Source: Aegilops tauschii subsp. strangulata (Eukaryota > Streptophyta > Magnoliopsida > Poales > Poaceae). Taken from it: DNA of 64,000 nucleotides. Shown here in pieces: positions 11,253 through 24,100 of this stretch. The stretch lies in NCBI RefSeq assembly GCF_002575655.3, contig NC_053040.3:158101148-158165147 (forward strand), read 5' to 3'. Position numbers and translations under genes: made by a program. Every line of letters begins with the position of its first letter. Within the stretch, counting starts at the first letter, position 1. The notes under the pieces were generated by a model, which saw nothing but the letters and a program-made list of their open reading frames with translations, was not told the DNA's origin and ran no database searches.

Positions 11253-11660
11253 CCAACCAAAGCAAATGAAAATTTGTCAGTCAGGAAAACAGACAGGGCA
11301 ACCTGTTCTTTCCTTTCAATGAAGTGTTCTTTGGCTTCTCCACCTTTTGCTAATCTTAAACTAAATAACTATTTTCTTGTAAACTGGTAAACAAACAACA
11401 AAGTGAATTAATACTATAGATAAGCCGGGGAGATGTACCGCATACTTCGAGAGAATTTCAACTAAGCAGAGATGCCTCATTATCATCAGCCAACTCTTAT
11501 ACAAGTTACAAAAACTCAGTGCCAAAAATACTTTTTCCAACACAGTGCCAACGATACTTGTTTAATCATACCATTTCAAGGTATCATAGTGTTATTCATG
11601 CATTCTGATCAACTGAGTAGAAGTACAGACCACTACTTGAAGGATTACATATGACAAACA
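11253..11660. other. Intergenic, U2 3' flank and MED18 3' UTR
   Basis: No gene is seen. The left part should carry the U2 3'-end signal. The right part should contain the MED18 3' UTR on the minus strand. Confidence 0.5.
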
Positions 11661-14043
11661 TTACAATGTTTTCGCACCACCACTTGACATGAGCGAGGCA
11701 GCAGCAGCACCAGCGGTGGGGACGATTCCAGTTGAATTGCCTGGTTTAGAGAGATGCAGCAGCCTGCAACAATGTTCGTGCTCCCACGTGAGTGACGATT
11801 ACTCAAAACAAGACATGTGGAGATTATCGAACTGAAGTATCAAAATTCAGGCTGACGGTACTTACGGCGCTAGATATTCACAGAACGAGGTGACAGCTGA
11901 AACAACATCATTGTAATTGTTAGCAGCGGCTGGAGCTGTGATCTCCACCAGCTGTATTCCAGGAGTGACCTGCACAGCTTCGTCGGTCGCATGGAGCTTT
12001 GGCATCTTGTTAGCAGAAGTCACAGTCACAGTGAACTGGGCACCTCGCTGGAAGCGAAACGCAAAGCCAACCTTCAAGATTTCATGATCTAACTTGTAGC
12101 CGATGCCGTAGAAGTAACGCAACACATTGCTGCTGGCTTTGCTTTCTACGATTGTACGCACAAGAATTGAGATTTGCTCTGCACCGGCACCTCTCATGGC
12201 ACCACCAACATGTCTTATGGTCCTACATACAAATATTGCCAGCTGCAGATTAGTGTAAAAATTACGAGGAAGAGTAAATTTCAGCAGCTTAACACAATCA
12301 GTTACCAGGATGGTGTAGGCTGAGCTAAATCACACAACAAACGAACCTCTGATGGGACAGCTCCTGTACGACTGAAAGAGGTCAGCAGATATAACAAATT
12401 TTTTTTTTTGCTAAAAAGAAACAATTGCTTATGATCCTGACAACAGAAAGATAAAAACTAACCTAGCATTGGTACACTTTTAAGACAGAGCTCATGCACC
12501 CTCACACGTTCCTTTGGGACACCAGAGAGACCCTGGAGAAGAACCTCCAGAGCTTCAACATGCTGCATAGTGCATACCCAAAGGAAAAAAAAAGTTAGTA
12601 ATGGCATTCACATATAAAAACTATATGCGGTCTAAATGAATGTGGAGATGAATGAAATCACTTTACTGTAAATAAACAACATATAATTATGTGATTCCCC
12701 CAACTGTACAACAATATTTTATATTATATCACAAGTAGTGCTCTCAAAGTGGAGAGATACAGTTGACATACCATGTATGGTGGTCAGCATGATCTACCCA
12801 TCATTTTTGTTATATACTTTTTTGTGTTCGAAATTCATGCTAAGTGTCCATCAACTTGTCATGGAGATAATGAATCAATAAAAACTAGCATTAATTATTA
12901 TTCTCTATAAACATAAGACTCAGATATCACTTCACACTTAAGGGAAGAAATGACAACTTTATTATCTTCTCAAGTAAACATTAAGGAGAGATAAGTCAGC
13001 TCAGCAGGTGAAATATTTTTTATGTAATTCTAGTTCAACACGAGGTGGCTGACCGACCCATGGATAGCATAGATTACCTTTTTTTCTAAAGGAATAGTAT
13101 AAATCTTACAGCCATAGAGACTCTTTTCATGAGAAGACAATTGATAAACCAGTGTATACTGACAACTAAAACAACGAAATCAATACCCTAGATGAATGAA
13201 GTCAAATATGTGGGACTGAATTTTCCTTTACTGTAAAAAACCCACACAAATTACGTGATTCCTCCAACTGTACATCAAATCTATCTATTATATTATAATA
13301 TCAGAAGTAATGCCCTCAAAGTGGAGCAATGGTTAACATATCATGGTCAGCAGGATCTAAATATCAATTTTGTGACATTTTTGTTAAAAGTGTCATGTTG
13401 ATTCATTCTGACAGAGTAAACGGCGCCAACCAAGTTTTCATGGGGAGTTGGACATAATGAATCAATGAAAAACTCTAGCAGACAAGTACATTTAAATCTT
13501 AAGACAAGTACAGTTAAAAGGACCCCTTTTCATGAGAAAATAATCGATAAATTAGGTGGAGATAGTTGTGCAGACAACTCCAACAAAGGGAAATCAATAT
13601 CCAAAACTTGTCATTACAGACGCCTGAAAGGCCAAAGGGCCTGTATGCCAAAATTCGTATCAAATACACATACAAGAGAGCACAGAAGGTCATGTCTGAT
13701 CAACAAAGTTGGTGCATGGCAAGAGGCAACAAGAAAGAAAGGTGCGCCATCCTACGACGAATCATAATACATGAATACTATACATAAATCATCACTCTGC
13801 CTATGTCTTGACATATGATTTTTCCTGGCCATTGTTCAAATCAGTCATGCATTACAGCATCCTTGACAAGTTAATTCCGTATGGAACAGTCAGACAGCAT
13901 ATGCTTTTTGCAACAAGTAGAGTTCACTTGAGCTACCCTAGCAGCAATGGATAGCTACTGCACACATGAATGAATCGCTAGAAAAACACACAAAAGAGGC
14001 ACAGTACCTGGGTCTCGATGATGCCCTGCACCACGCACTCCAT
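11661..14043 (-). CDS. MED18: Mediator complex subunit 18 (MED18)
   Basis: Subunit of the Mediator head module, which links transcription factors to RNA polymerase II in the nucleus. Five exons join in one frame: 14008-14043, 12463-12562, 12306-12363, 11866-12222 and 11661-11763, giving 217 aa, as in Arabidopsis MED18 (about 219). Exon 1 encodes only MECVVQGIIETQ. The family signature follows, with SEVRLLCDLAQPTPSW in exon 3, RHVGGAMRGAGAEQ and FYGIGYKLDHE in exon 4, and an Ala/Ser/Gly-rich tail. For exon 3 two acceptors are close together; only the second (exon from 12363) keeps the frame. Intron 1 is 1445 bp and contains a diverged tandem duplication. MED18 is head-to-head with the ARF-GEF gene. 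Confidence 0.95.
12631..13610. repeat. Diverged tandem duplication inside MED18 intron 1
   Basis: About 12631-13187 and 13188-13610 share a series of blocks in the same order. These are a ctttactgta block, an ACGTGATTCC or ATGTGATTCC block, ctcaaagtggag, a catggtcagcatgatct-like block, ataatgaatcaat, and cttttcatgagaa followed by a gataaa block. The second copy is shorter. No element ends or target duplications are visible, so it looks like an old segmental duplication. Confidence 0.65.
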
Positions 14044-14533
14044 CAGCCAGGGGCGGATCTAGACGGCGTGCCGAAATTGTGAAGGTCAGTGGGATTTCAC
14101 TACTAGCTGGATGGAGACAACCTCAGATGTCAATCCCAATGGTCAAAGACTGGGACGGGTTGGAGACAGCAGGAACGCGATGTCGCGGCGAGGAAGAACG
14201 GAGATGGCGGTGGGGGGCGGGAGGCGGAGGTGTTGGTCGTGGGGACGGGGGCGGGAGCGCGGCGTCGGCGGCCGCTGTTAGGGCACGACGGGGTTGACTC
14301 GGAAGGGAGAAGCCGAGGCGACGAGAATACCAGAAAGCGCAGGGAGCAAAGTGGTAAAGCGCATTAGTTCGGTAATGCCCCGCCGAGGAAAGTTCCGCAG
14401 TGGCCCTCGTGGGGAGTGGGAATCCCAGTCCTACCCCTCCTCCTTCCTCTCTTCCACTCCACGCGCACGCACGCACGCACCGGTCACCACCTCCCTCGCA
14501 TTCCCATTTGTTCCACCCCTCTTCCTCGCCCTG

Positions 14534-14571
<38 letters not shown>

Positions 14572-14662
14572 ATCTCTCTGCCTCCAATGACCACCGCCGC
14601 GGCGAAGACCAGCGCGTAGCGGCCTCTCTCCCCCTCTCCTCCGGGAGCGCCCCATTCCCGCC
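14044..14662. promoter_or_regulatory. Bidirectional upstream region of MED18 and the BIG gene
   Basis: The two start codons face away from each other, 619 bp apart. The region is GC-rich and contains the BIG 5' UTR with its CT repeat. Long open frames crossing it on both strands are products of base composition. Confidence 0.7.
14536..14569 (+). repeat. (CT)n microsatellite in the BIG 5' leader
   Basis: About 16 uninterrupted CT repeats lie about 95 bp upstream of the BIG start codon, in sequence expected to be 5' UTR. CT/GA repeats in plant 5' UTRs are common and often polymorphic. Confidence 0.9.
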
Positions 14663-17600
14663 ATGGCGTCCCCCACGGCGCCGCTTGGCGGCTCCACCCC
14701 GTCGGGCCGCGTGCTCGGCCCCGCGCTCGACCGCATCATCAAAAACGCCGCGTGGCGGAAGCACTCGGCGCTCGTCGCCGCGGCCAAGTCGGCGCTCGAC
14801 CTCCTCTCCTCCTCCTCCTACCACTCGCCCGACCCAACCTCGCCCAACCCCTCGCCGCTCCTCGGCCTGCCCGTCGCCGCGGCCGCCGCCTCGCTGCACG
14901 CGCTCATCCTCGCGCTCGAGTCCGCCTCCCCCAAGGTCGCCGACCCCGCGCTCGACTGCGTCGCCAAGCTCCTCTACCACCGCCTCCTCCTCGGCGACCT
15001 CGGCGAGGCTGCCGACGACTCACCCGCCTCCAAGCTCCTCGCCGCCGTCCTCTCCTGCGGCGCCCTTAACGACGACGCCATGGAGCTCGCCACCCTCCGC
15101 GTGCTCCTCGCCGCCGCGCGCTGCCCCTCCATCGCCATCCGCGGCGACGGCCTCGGCCAAATGCTCAAGACCTGCTACAACATATACCTCAGCAGCAGCA
15201 GCGGCGCCAATCAGATGTGCGCCAAGCTGGCGCTCGCGCAGGTGCTGGTCATCGTGTTCGCGCGCGTGGAGGTGGACTCCATGGACGTGCGTGTGCCGAC
15301 GGTGTCCATCGCGGACATGATGGATGTGTCCGATCACCGCCTCAACGACTCCGGCATCGTGCAGGTGGCACAGGGGTTTATAAATGATGCCATGGAAGGG
15401 AGTGACGTCCCGGAGCCAGGGACCCCGGTGGCGATGGCTGAGGTCGATGAGAAGGATGATGAGGGGATGAGCAAGATCAGGGAGGATGGGTTAGCACTCT
15501 TTAAGAACCTCTGCAAGCTGTCAATGAAGTTCTCAACACCAGATAACCCCGAGGACCAGGTGCTGTTGCGAGGGAAGGTGTTGTCTCTCGAGTTGCTCAA
15601 GATGGTTGTGGACAATGCTGGACCATTCTGGAGAATCAATGAAAAGTATGATCACAATTGCTCTTGTTTCACTTATATGCATTTTTAACAATTTAGCTTA
15701 CTGCATTATCTATCAACACAAATATTGTTACTGCAGTCAATTGGAAGAGTGTTGATGGCTCAAACAACTATGTGAAGGAAGGCATAAAATAGGCAATGTA
15801 GAAACATACACTAGTACTAGCTCATGAATTCACACCTTTTCTTTTATTAGGGTATATTAATATTTTGATCCAGGTGGGGTTTGCTTATGTATCTCTCAAC
15901 ATGTTTTTATGAGTTTTGTGGTACGTATAATCAACATGATAATGTGGCATGGGAAAGAAAATATGGTATTGGTTTATGGTAATAGATGCAAATTTACAAG
16001 ACTTTGAATCCTTGCTGAAAGAGTTAAAGGTTATATAGCTATGGAGGTTCAACGGAACTAGTGTGATGTCTGTGCCGTATTTTGGTATGGAAAAACATAT
16101 GTGCCAACTCGTTACTTCATGCCCTCTGCCCCGCCGTGACACTTGGCTGATGTCAGCCCAGCCTGTGTCATGCCTCTGCCACTGTGAGCGTCCTATGCCA
16201 CACCCTTTGCCTGCCCACCAATGGTCATGCTTTGTTCTGGCCCATGCCATGACTTGTGTTGAAGTATTTGCTTGTTTGGAGGTATTTTCTCCTTCCTTTT
16301 TTTTATAAAGAAATTTTAGGATGGTTGAAGGAGGGTGAGAGCACTGAATGCAGTAAGTAACCACCACTGCCGCTGCTCTCCGAACTCCATTATTTTGTAG
16401 TAGTATAATAGAAGATGTTCATCATCTAGCACAAGGTGGAGAAATGGCGGTGGCAAAAATGTGTTCTTTGTTCAGCGAACTTCTTGCAAGTGCATACATG
16501 GAACTTTTAACATTTATGAACGTGTATCCATGAAAATGGGAAGGAATAATTCCAACAGAACAATCGAAACCCTGTGTGGTTGAGGTTGTGATTGTACATG
16601 TACTTGCAGGATATGAATATGGCTATTCACACAAATTCTGGTCAATATAAAATTATGTAGGAGAGATTACTAGGTTTTCTTTAGTTATTTTTATAAAGGA
16701 ACATCCCATTTTAGTGTGATCTTGACAAGAGAGTTAAACTTAAATACTGAAGTTTTTTTTCTTTTACTGCAGGTACCTTGGAGCAATAAAGCAGTATCTT
16801 TGTTTGTCCTTGTTGAAAAACAGTGCCTTGTCAGCAATGAGTATTTTCCAGCTTTTGTGCTCCATATTTGTGGGTTTGCTGTCAAGATTTAGATCTGGGC
16901 TGAAAGAAGAAATTGGAATATTTTTTCCCATGCTTGTCCTAAGGGTTCTTGAGAATGTCCATCAGCCTAGCTTTCTGCAGAAAATGACAGTTCTAAATTT
17001 GTTGGAGGACATCTGTAAAGAATCTCAGGTTCTTATTGATATCTTCGTCAACTACGATTGTGATGTTGATGCACCAAATATTTTTGAAAGGTATGCAAAT
17101 ATCGTCCTGATGTGTAGTAAATTCCAGTTATGCTGCAAGTTCTAAAAATGAAAACAATAGAGGGCTGAACCTAGTTTCATGGGCCAAGTCAAGTAAGCAG
17201 GGCTGAAGACAATTTGTTTGTTAGTTTTTCAATCTTCTTCCTTCTATGCTTAGAGTAAGTGGAAATGACCTACTTGATCAGCAAGTAAGCGAGCGGTAGT
17301 TCAGTATCAGTTTACTCTCATAGAACCCAGAAAAAATAATACTCCCTCCGTCCGAACAAGCTTTTTCGACGGAGGGAGTATGTGTTTTGCTTCAGCTGAA
17401 CATTGTAGTCTTAGCTTAGCCACTACCAAGACAAGTTTCTTATTGATATCTTTGTGAGCTACGATTGTGATGTTGATGCACCAAATGTTTTCGGAAGGTA
17501 TGCAAATTTCTTGCTGATGAGTAGTAAATTCCTTTTATGTTGCAAGTTATAAAAAAATGATAAACAATAGAGGGCCAGGGTAGCCTTGCATTAAGCTGAG

Positions 17601-20600
17601 AGCACAGTTCTGTGAAAATTGTGGTTCTCTCTCTTTTCGTCACATATTAAAGCACTTCTAATTCCAGCAGATATTTGCAGGATTGTCAATGGACTTCTAA
17701 AGACCGCTCTCGGGGTTACTCCTGGAGCCACAACAACATTAACCCCAGTCCAAGACCAAACATTTCGGACTGAGTCAGTCAAGTGCCTTGCTACCATACT
17801 CAAATCAATGGGTTCATGGATGGACCAACAGTTGAGAATTGGTGATTTTTCACCCAAAATTTCCGAGGTCTCTTTAAATTCGCTAGACAGTCCTAACATT
17901 GGAGAAGATGGGAGTGGAATTGATTATGAACTGCAATCTGACTCTTATAGCCCAGATACATCTGATGCTTCCTCACTTGAGCAACGTCGTGCTTATAAAA
18001 TAGAACTTCAGGTATGTAAATGTTTGTGTGCTTAGTTTATATTCTCTCCACCTGTAGTGTGTTTTGAGGGAGCACATTTTAGTTACTGATGTTATATTTC
18101 GTCCTGCAGAAAGGAATTTCCATGTTTAACAGAAAGCCTTCTAAGGGTATTGATTTTCTCATTAAAAGCAAGAAAATAGGTCAATCCCCAGAAGATGTTG
18201 CTTCTTTCTTGAGAAACACTGCTGGTTTAAATGCAACAATGATTGGGGACTATTTGGGTGAAAGAGATGAATTCCCTATCAAAGTTATGCATGCATATGT
18301 CGATGCACTGAATTTTGAAGGTATTGACTTCGGTGAAGCCATTAGGTATTACCTGCGAGGTTTCAGGTTGCCTGGGGAAGCACAGAAAATCGACCGGGTC
18401 ATGGAAAAGTTTGCTGAACGATACTGCAAGTGCAACCCGAATTCTTTTACCAGTGCAGATACTGCATATGTTCTTGCTTATTCTGTAATCATGCTCAATA
18501 CTGATGCTCATAATATGATGGTCAAGGATAAGGTTTGCCAAATGATTACTTTCATCTGTTGTCAGTAATAACATGCATGCTCATTGATAGGGTTTTCCTT
18601 ATGCAGATGTCTAGATCTGACTTCATTCGGAACAACCGAGGAATTGATGATGGAAAGGATTTGCCTGAAGTTTATCTGAGTACATTGTATGACCAAATTG
18701 TAAAAAATGAGATCAAAATGAGTGCTGATTCATCAGTTCCACAAAACAAGCAACCTAGCAGTGTAATGAAGCTCTTGGGCTTAGACAATATTATAAACCT
18801 TGTCAACTGGAAGCAGGCTGAAGATAAGGCACTTGGAGCAAATGACTTACTCATCAAGAACATACAGGAGAAATTCAAAGCAAAGAGCGCGAAATCAGAG
18901 TAAGACTGACAATACTCTGCTATAAACAATAGTTTTGCATCTGTTGCTAGACAATTAATTCAACCTTGTGCTACATGCAGATCTGTATTTTATGTTATTA
19001 CCGATACAACCATTTTGCAATTCATGATGGAGGTTTGTTGGGCCCCTATGATGGCTGCATTCAGCATGACGCTTGACCAATGTGATGATAAGGCTGCAAC
19101 GTCGCAGTGTTTGCAGGGATTCAGATACGCAGTGCATGTCACCTCCGTAATGTGCATGCAGACGCAAAGAGATGCCTTTGTGACATCTGTAGCCAAGTTC
19201 ACATACCTTCATTGTGTGGCAGACATGAAACAGAAGAATGTGGATGCTGTGAAGGTAGGAACTTGAATGGCTAAGCAGTACGTTGATGTTCTTTTGCAAT
19301 TTTTGACCAATGCATAACATGATTAGAAGGACCATATTATGCAAGGCATATCAGGCACGGCTTCTGTTGATCAGTTTAGCATGTATTTTGAGTTTGTACA
19401 AAGATAAATGAGGTGGTTCATTTTTTAGAACACTGAGAGAACATGATCTAGGTTGCTTTTGAAAGGTGATGGAGAATACTTTGTTTGGGTGGTAATGAAT
19501 AAATACATTTACGTGCACACTCTACATTTGTCAACAGAGCTTTCAAACTGTGCGTTAAATTATGCAGCAGAAGGAATACCACAGTACATTATGAGTCTTA
19601 TTCAAACCTTTTTTTTTTTGCAGAGGCTTTTTTCTCCCATTATTTGGTTCTTTTTCACCACTTTATTCTTTGTTTTCCATACTTGCACTATATTGGAATT
19701 TTCAAGAATAAATTGTGTATGCCTATGTAGCCTCTTAATTTTTGTTGATGCCACACTTTGATGACTTCAGAAGTACGTAGGAGCTTGAACTTATCGAAGT
19801 ATTGAACGCTTGCACAGGTGCACCATGCACTGTATCATACATATACTCTTAAGCTATCATTTATCGTCAATGATGTATGAAGTAATACTTGAATCTAGTA
19901 TGAGTCTCTTTGTCCATTTTATAACGAGTCATAATTTTTCTACTTAATGTTTTTCACAGGCTATAATATCCATTGCAATCGAAGATGGTGATTATTTGCA
20001 GGAAGCTTGGGAGCATGTGCTAACATGTCTTTCACGGTTTGAGCATTTGCATCTTCTTGGAGAAGGGGCACCTACGGATGCTTCCTTTTTGACAGTACCT
20101 CTGGTTGATTCAGAAGAAAAAACACAGAAATCAAGTACCAATACAGCCTCAAAACGAACTAATGCTCTTCAGAATCCAGCTGTCATGGCTGCTGTTCGAG
20201 GCGGTTCTTATGACAGCACAACAGCAAAAAATAATGCCTCAGCTTTAGTTACTCCTGACCAGATTAACAACTTCATATCAAACATTAATCTATTAGACCA
20301 GATTGGCATTTTTGAGTTGAATCATATATTTGCTCATAGCCAAAGATTAAATAGCAATGCAATTGTTACTTTTGTGGAAGCTCTTTGCAAGGTCGCAATC
20401 ACAGAGTTGCAATCACCTACAGATCCTCGTATCTTCTGCCTAACGAAGATAGTGGAAATTGCGTAAGATTTTTGCAACACCTATTTCCAGAAATAAAGTT
20501 ACGTCATCAACACTTTCTGAAGTGTTTTAACTCAGAGCTTGATTTGTGCAGGCATTACAATATGAACCGCATACGTTTGGTGTGGTCTCGTATTTGGAAA

Positions 20601-22908
20601 GTTCTATCTGATTTCTTTGTGTCTGTTGGGTCGTCAGAAAATCTTTCTGTGGCAATATTCGTTATGGACTCCTTGAGGCAGCTAGCCATGAAATTTCTTG
20701 AAAGAGAAGAACTAGCAAATTATAATTTCCAGAATGAATTCCTGCGACCTTTTGCGGTGGTTATGCAGAAGAGCAATGCTTCAGAAGTACGAGAACTTGT
20801 GGTTCGATGTGTCTCCCAAATGGTTTTGAGTCGTGTTAACAATATAAAATCAGGATGGAAAAGCGTTTTCACGGTGCGTATGGTGTTCTATGGTTATTCT
20901 TAGTTTGCCTTGATTATTGTAGCATAACTTTATAGAAGCTAGTTCGACAAATAAATGGAACATTCCTAGTTTACCACTCAATATTTATGACGTTTTATCT
21001 TACAGGTTTTTACTGCGGCTGCTGCTGATGATCGAAAAAGCATTGTTCTGTTAGCATTTGAAACTATGGAGAAGATTGTCCGGGACTATTTTCCATACAT
21101 AACTGAGACTGAAACCACAACATTTACTGATTGTGTTAAATGTCTTATTACATTCACAAGTAGTAAATTTAGCAGCGATGCCAGTCTCAATGCTATTGCT
21201 TTTCTTCGGTTCTGTGCTGTGAAACTTGCTGAGGAAGGATTTGTCTGTCATGACAAGGATACCGACCATCAATCAAATAATTTGGATTCTTCAGAGGGGA
21301 ATGCCATAGTGCACAAGGATGATCATGTTTACTTCTGGGTTCCTTTGCTTGCTGGTAGACTACCTTTTCTTTCACAGAGACTGCTATATTAGTTTGGAAA
21401 TGCATCACATCCGTAATATTGTTCTTGTTTGAATTTTCACTTTTCCAGGTCTAGCTAGATTGACAACCGACACACGGCCAACTATCAGAAAAGGTGCAGT
21501 AGAAGTACTCTTTGACATTTTGAAGGACCATGGAGAACTCTTCTCTCAGTCCTTCTGGACCAATATCTTTGGATCTGTTATTTATCCTCTATTTAATAGT
21601 GAAATCTGTACACCCAATGGTCAAAGTGATAGCACTGAGGATGGTTCATGGAATTTTGAAACTAAAACAGTGGCTGTGAAATGTTTAGTGGATCTGTATG
21701 TTACATTTTTTGATGTGATGCGGCCAGAACTCACTAGAGTTACCTCTGTTGTTACCAGTTTTATCAGAAGCGCTTATAGACAATCTGCTAGCATTGGTAT
21801 GTCTGTTTTTCAGCGTTTAACAGAAGGGCTTGCAAGCAAACTCTCCAAGGACGAATGGAAAGAGATCTTATTATGCTTTAAAGAATCAGCAGCACATACG
21901 TTGGTTGTTTTCGACAAAATAGTTAAGATGATGCAAAATATTGAAATTCCAGAAAGAAACGAGTCTTACTCTGAAGCAGAGAAATATTCAGATCCTGACA
22001 TAGAGGATGAAGAGGAAGCTAATATGGAAACATCGTCTTATGCCATTGTCAAGATGAAGAACCATATGTCTCTGCAACTCTTAATTGTTCAGGTACTTCA
22101 AACCTTGTGCCAGTTTAATTTGCTGATCGCTTTGTATATCATCGTAAATTTTGTTCAATACTCTGCTTTAATTGCACACACAAATAAAATAGGAATTAGA
22201 ACAAATAAAATACAACAAGAAGTTTGCCTTCATGTTTTGTGTTCGACATGCCAATAGTTATATTAAGATCACACTCACCATTCTGTGGCTTCTCTCCAGG
22301 GAATTGTTAAGTTGTATGAGACACACAGGAGATCCTTCTGTGCTGAGCATATGGGCATAATTTTGGAGATGCTATCAGCCATTACGTCCCATGCAAGTGA
22401 AGTGAGTTCTGAATCTGCTTTGCACATCAAATTCCACAAAGCATGCTCCCTTCTGGAGATATCTGAGCCCGCAGTCATCCATTTCGAGAATGAGTCTTAC
22501 CAGAGCTACCTCAAACTTCTGCAAGCTTTGCTTCACGACAACCCATCTTTGTCACGAGAAATGAACATTGAGTCACAAATTATGCTTGTTTCTGTGAAAA
22601 TACTACGGAAGTATCTGAATTGTGCAGGTCAGGAACCATCCAAGGATGCTTCTTGTAAAGATCCAGTTGTACACTGGGCGCTGCCTTTATCCGCTGCTAA
22701 GAAAGAGGAACTGTCTGCTAGAACCCCATTGGTCCTTCATGTAATGCGGTTACTTGGTGGTCTAGAGAGGGAGTGCTTTAGGAGGAATTTGCCCCTCCTT
22801 TTCCCTTTATTAGCTAATCTCGTTCGCTGCGAGCATAGCTCTAGAGAGGTTCAAGTTGCACTGTATGATGTCTTTCAGTCATCAATAGGCCCTATTATTT
22901 CAGTATAG
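14663..22908 (+). CDS. BIG-type ARF guanine-nucleotide exchange factor (Sec7 domain)
   Basis: Activates ARF GTPases by GDP/GTP exchange at the trans-Golgi network/early endosome in secretory and recycling traffic. Eleven exons join in one frame: 14663-15645, 16773-17090, 17681-18011, 18110-18532, 18607-18899, 18981-19254, 19960-20462, 20552-20873, 21006-21354, 21449-22092 and 22300-22908, giving 1682 aa (family about 1700-1800). The order is: DCB region (1-250), HUS domain with HUS box NYDCD (421-425), Sec7 (about 548-735) with the catalytic glutamate in RLPGEAQ (E634), then HDS repeats to a BIG-family C-terminus. The residue equivalent to GNOM M696 is Met (M672 in YSVIMLNTD), which predicts sensitivity to brefeldin A. 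The closest Arabidopsis relatives are BIG1-BIG4; the exact orthologue is not decided. Intron 2 holds a duplicated exon end. Confidence 0.95.
17029..17579 (+). repeat. Duplicated exon 2 end (HUS box) in BIG intron 2
   Basis: The last 62 nt of exon 2 plus about 75 nt of intron (about 17029-17166) recur at about 17435-17579 with roughly 88% identity by eye. The second copy keeps an open frame, reads SYDCDVDAP in place of NYDCDVDAP, and keeps the donor GTATGC. It has no convincing splice acceptor in front (the preceding bases are purine-rich). It is a decaying pseudo-exon. Confidence 0.8.
17342..17378. mobile_element. Very short Stowaway-like inverted repeat (37 bp)
   Basis: CTCCCTCCGTCCGAA and TTCGACGGAGGGAG face each other around a few bases, with TA on both sides (17340-17341 and 17379-17380). 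It appears to be an internally deleted MITE lying between the two copies of the duplicated exon end. Confidence 0.7.
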
Positions 22909-24057
22909 CTTATATTGATGGTTCACCAATTGTACAATTTTGTCACTCCATCGTGGTAGGGTAACTTGATTGATGGTTACATAGAAATATGGAATAAGAA
23001 AAAGATTACAGCTTGACAGTGCCGTAAATGATTCAAACCTGTTCCTCCAGCATTCTGGTGTTGAAGGTAAAAACCTCTTCCTGTTTCTTGGCACGTCAAC
23101 TTATTTTCAAGCATAGAGCAGGATATTAATATACTCTTGTCAGTGTTGCAGCATCATGTAACATCGACTCAGATACCTGGAGGGAGGAGACCTTTTGAAG
23201 GGCATTTGCCCTTCTTTCATAACATTAATTTCAATTCATGGGGGTTATCGTCGACGCCCGCTGGCATTGAAGGCAAATGGATATATTGTAACAAAGTATG
23301 TCTGACTTGGAGGTCCTGCATCAACAGCTATGGAGTACTTCTACAAGGGTGTTCACCAGTGACCAAAATTTTGGGATGTAGCCTTTCTTTTCCCTTTTGA
23401 CAACAGCCTTGTATAGGGTTTTCTTTTGAACCAAGACTAAAATAAAGAGTCTCATCTATCAAGTTCTTCCTTTTTCCCAATCTTTCTGCCATCTTTGAAT
23501 TGCGATCACCGTGTCTACATGGCCATAAACATGAGGATTTAGCTCTTAATCGAAATAGATGAATAATGTGGTTTAAAACGAAATAGAAATTTCTGAAAGG
23601 GAGGGTAGGTGTATGACACAAGCTGCTCTCATCCTGTAATTCTTTTGTGTTATTGCTAAGTAGCTAACTGCTCTGGAAAGCGAAGGTTGGATATATAACA
23701 CACTTAGATCACTATCCATGACTCAAGTTCACCGACTTCCTTGCTGAAAACTACCGCCCAACGAGCCATCAACGCTCAAGGCATTGACCAAGAAAATGAC
23801 ATTTCGATGGCACAGAACATTAACTATTCTGGTAGGAGTTTCACAGTTTTTTTTTCTTCTCTTATAGGAATGTGACAAGAATCAGTTCCAGACACGCCTT
23901 TTGACATATGTTCATTTGCTTTTGGGCGTAAAAAAGAACATGTGTCCATGTTTGAAATAAGTAGGAGTAGCATTACAAGAAAGTGGCAGCAGGCAGCAAA
24001 AGTGAGATATACAAAGTCAACTTGTGCACCCACCACCAGAAGGGTAACTACCAACTA
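22909..24057. other. Intergenic region downstream of BIG
   Basis: No gene is recognised. The first 500-550 bp probably include the BIG 3' UTR; an AATAAA signal lies at about 23440. Short open frames here have no domain and no homologue that I recognise. Confidence 0.5.
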
Positions 24058-24100
24058 ACTACTCCCTCTGTAACTTTTTATAAGACGTTTTCAGAGTCCA
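24058..24100. mobile_element. Truncated MITE end abutting a small gene
   Basis: The sequence tactccctctgtaacttttt followed by ataagacgttttcagagtcc is one terminus of a Stowaway-like element. It directly follows the stop codon of the small minus-strand gene, so it would form part of that gene's 3' UTR. Confidence 0.55.

Noticed and set aside
14123..15337. Long frames (285 aa minus, 306 aa plus) over the MED18/BIG upstream region and BIG exon 1
   Set aside because: Shadows of the GC-rich BIG first exon and the CT repeat; products are Arg/Ser/Pro-rich with no domains.
17435..17500. The second HUS-box copy as a used alternative exon
   Set aside because: No pyrimidine tract or convincing acceptor precedes it, and replacing the normal exon end would need one. 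Kept only as a duplication.
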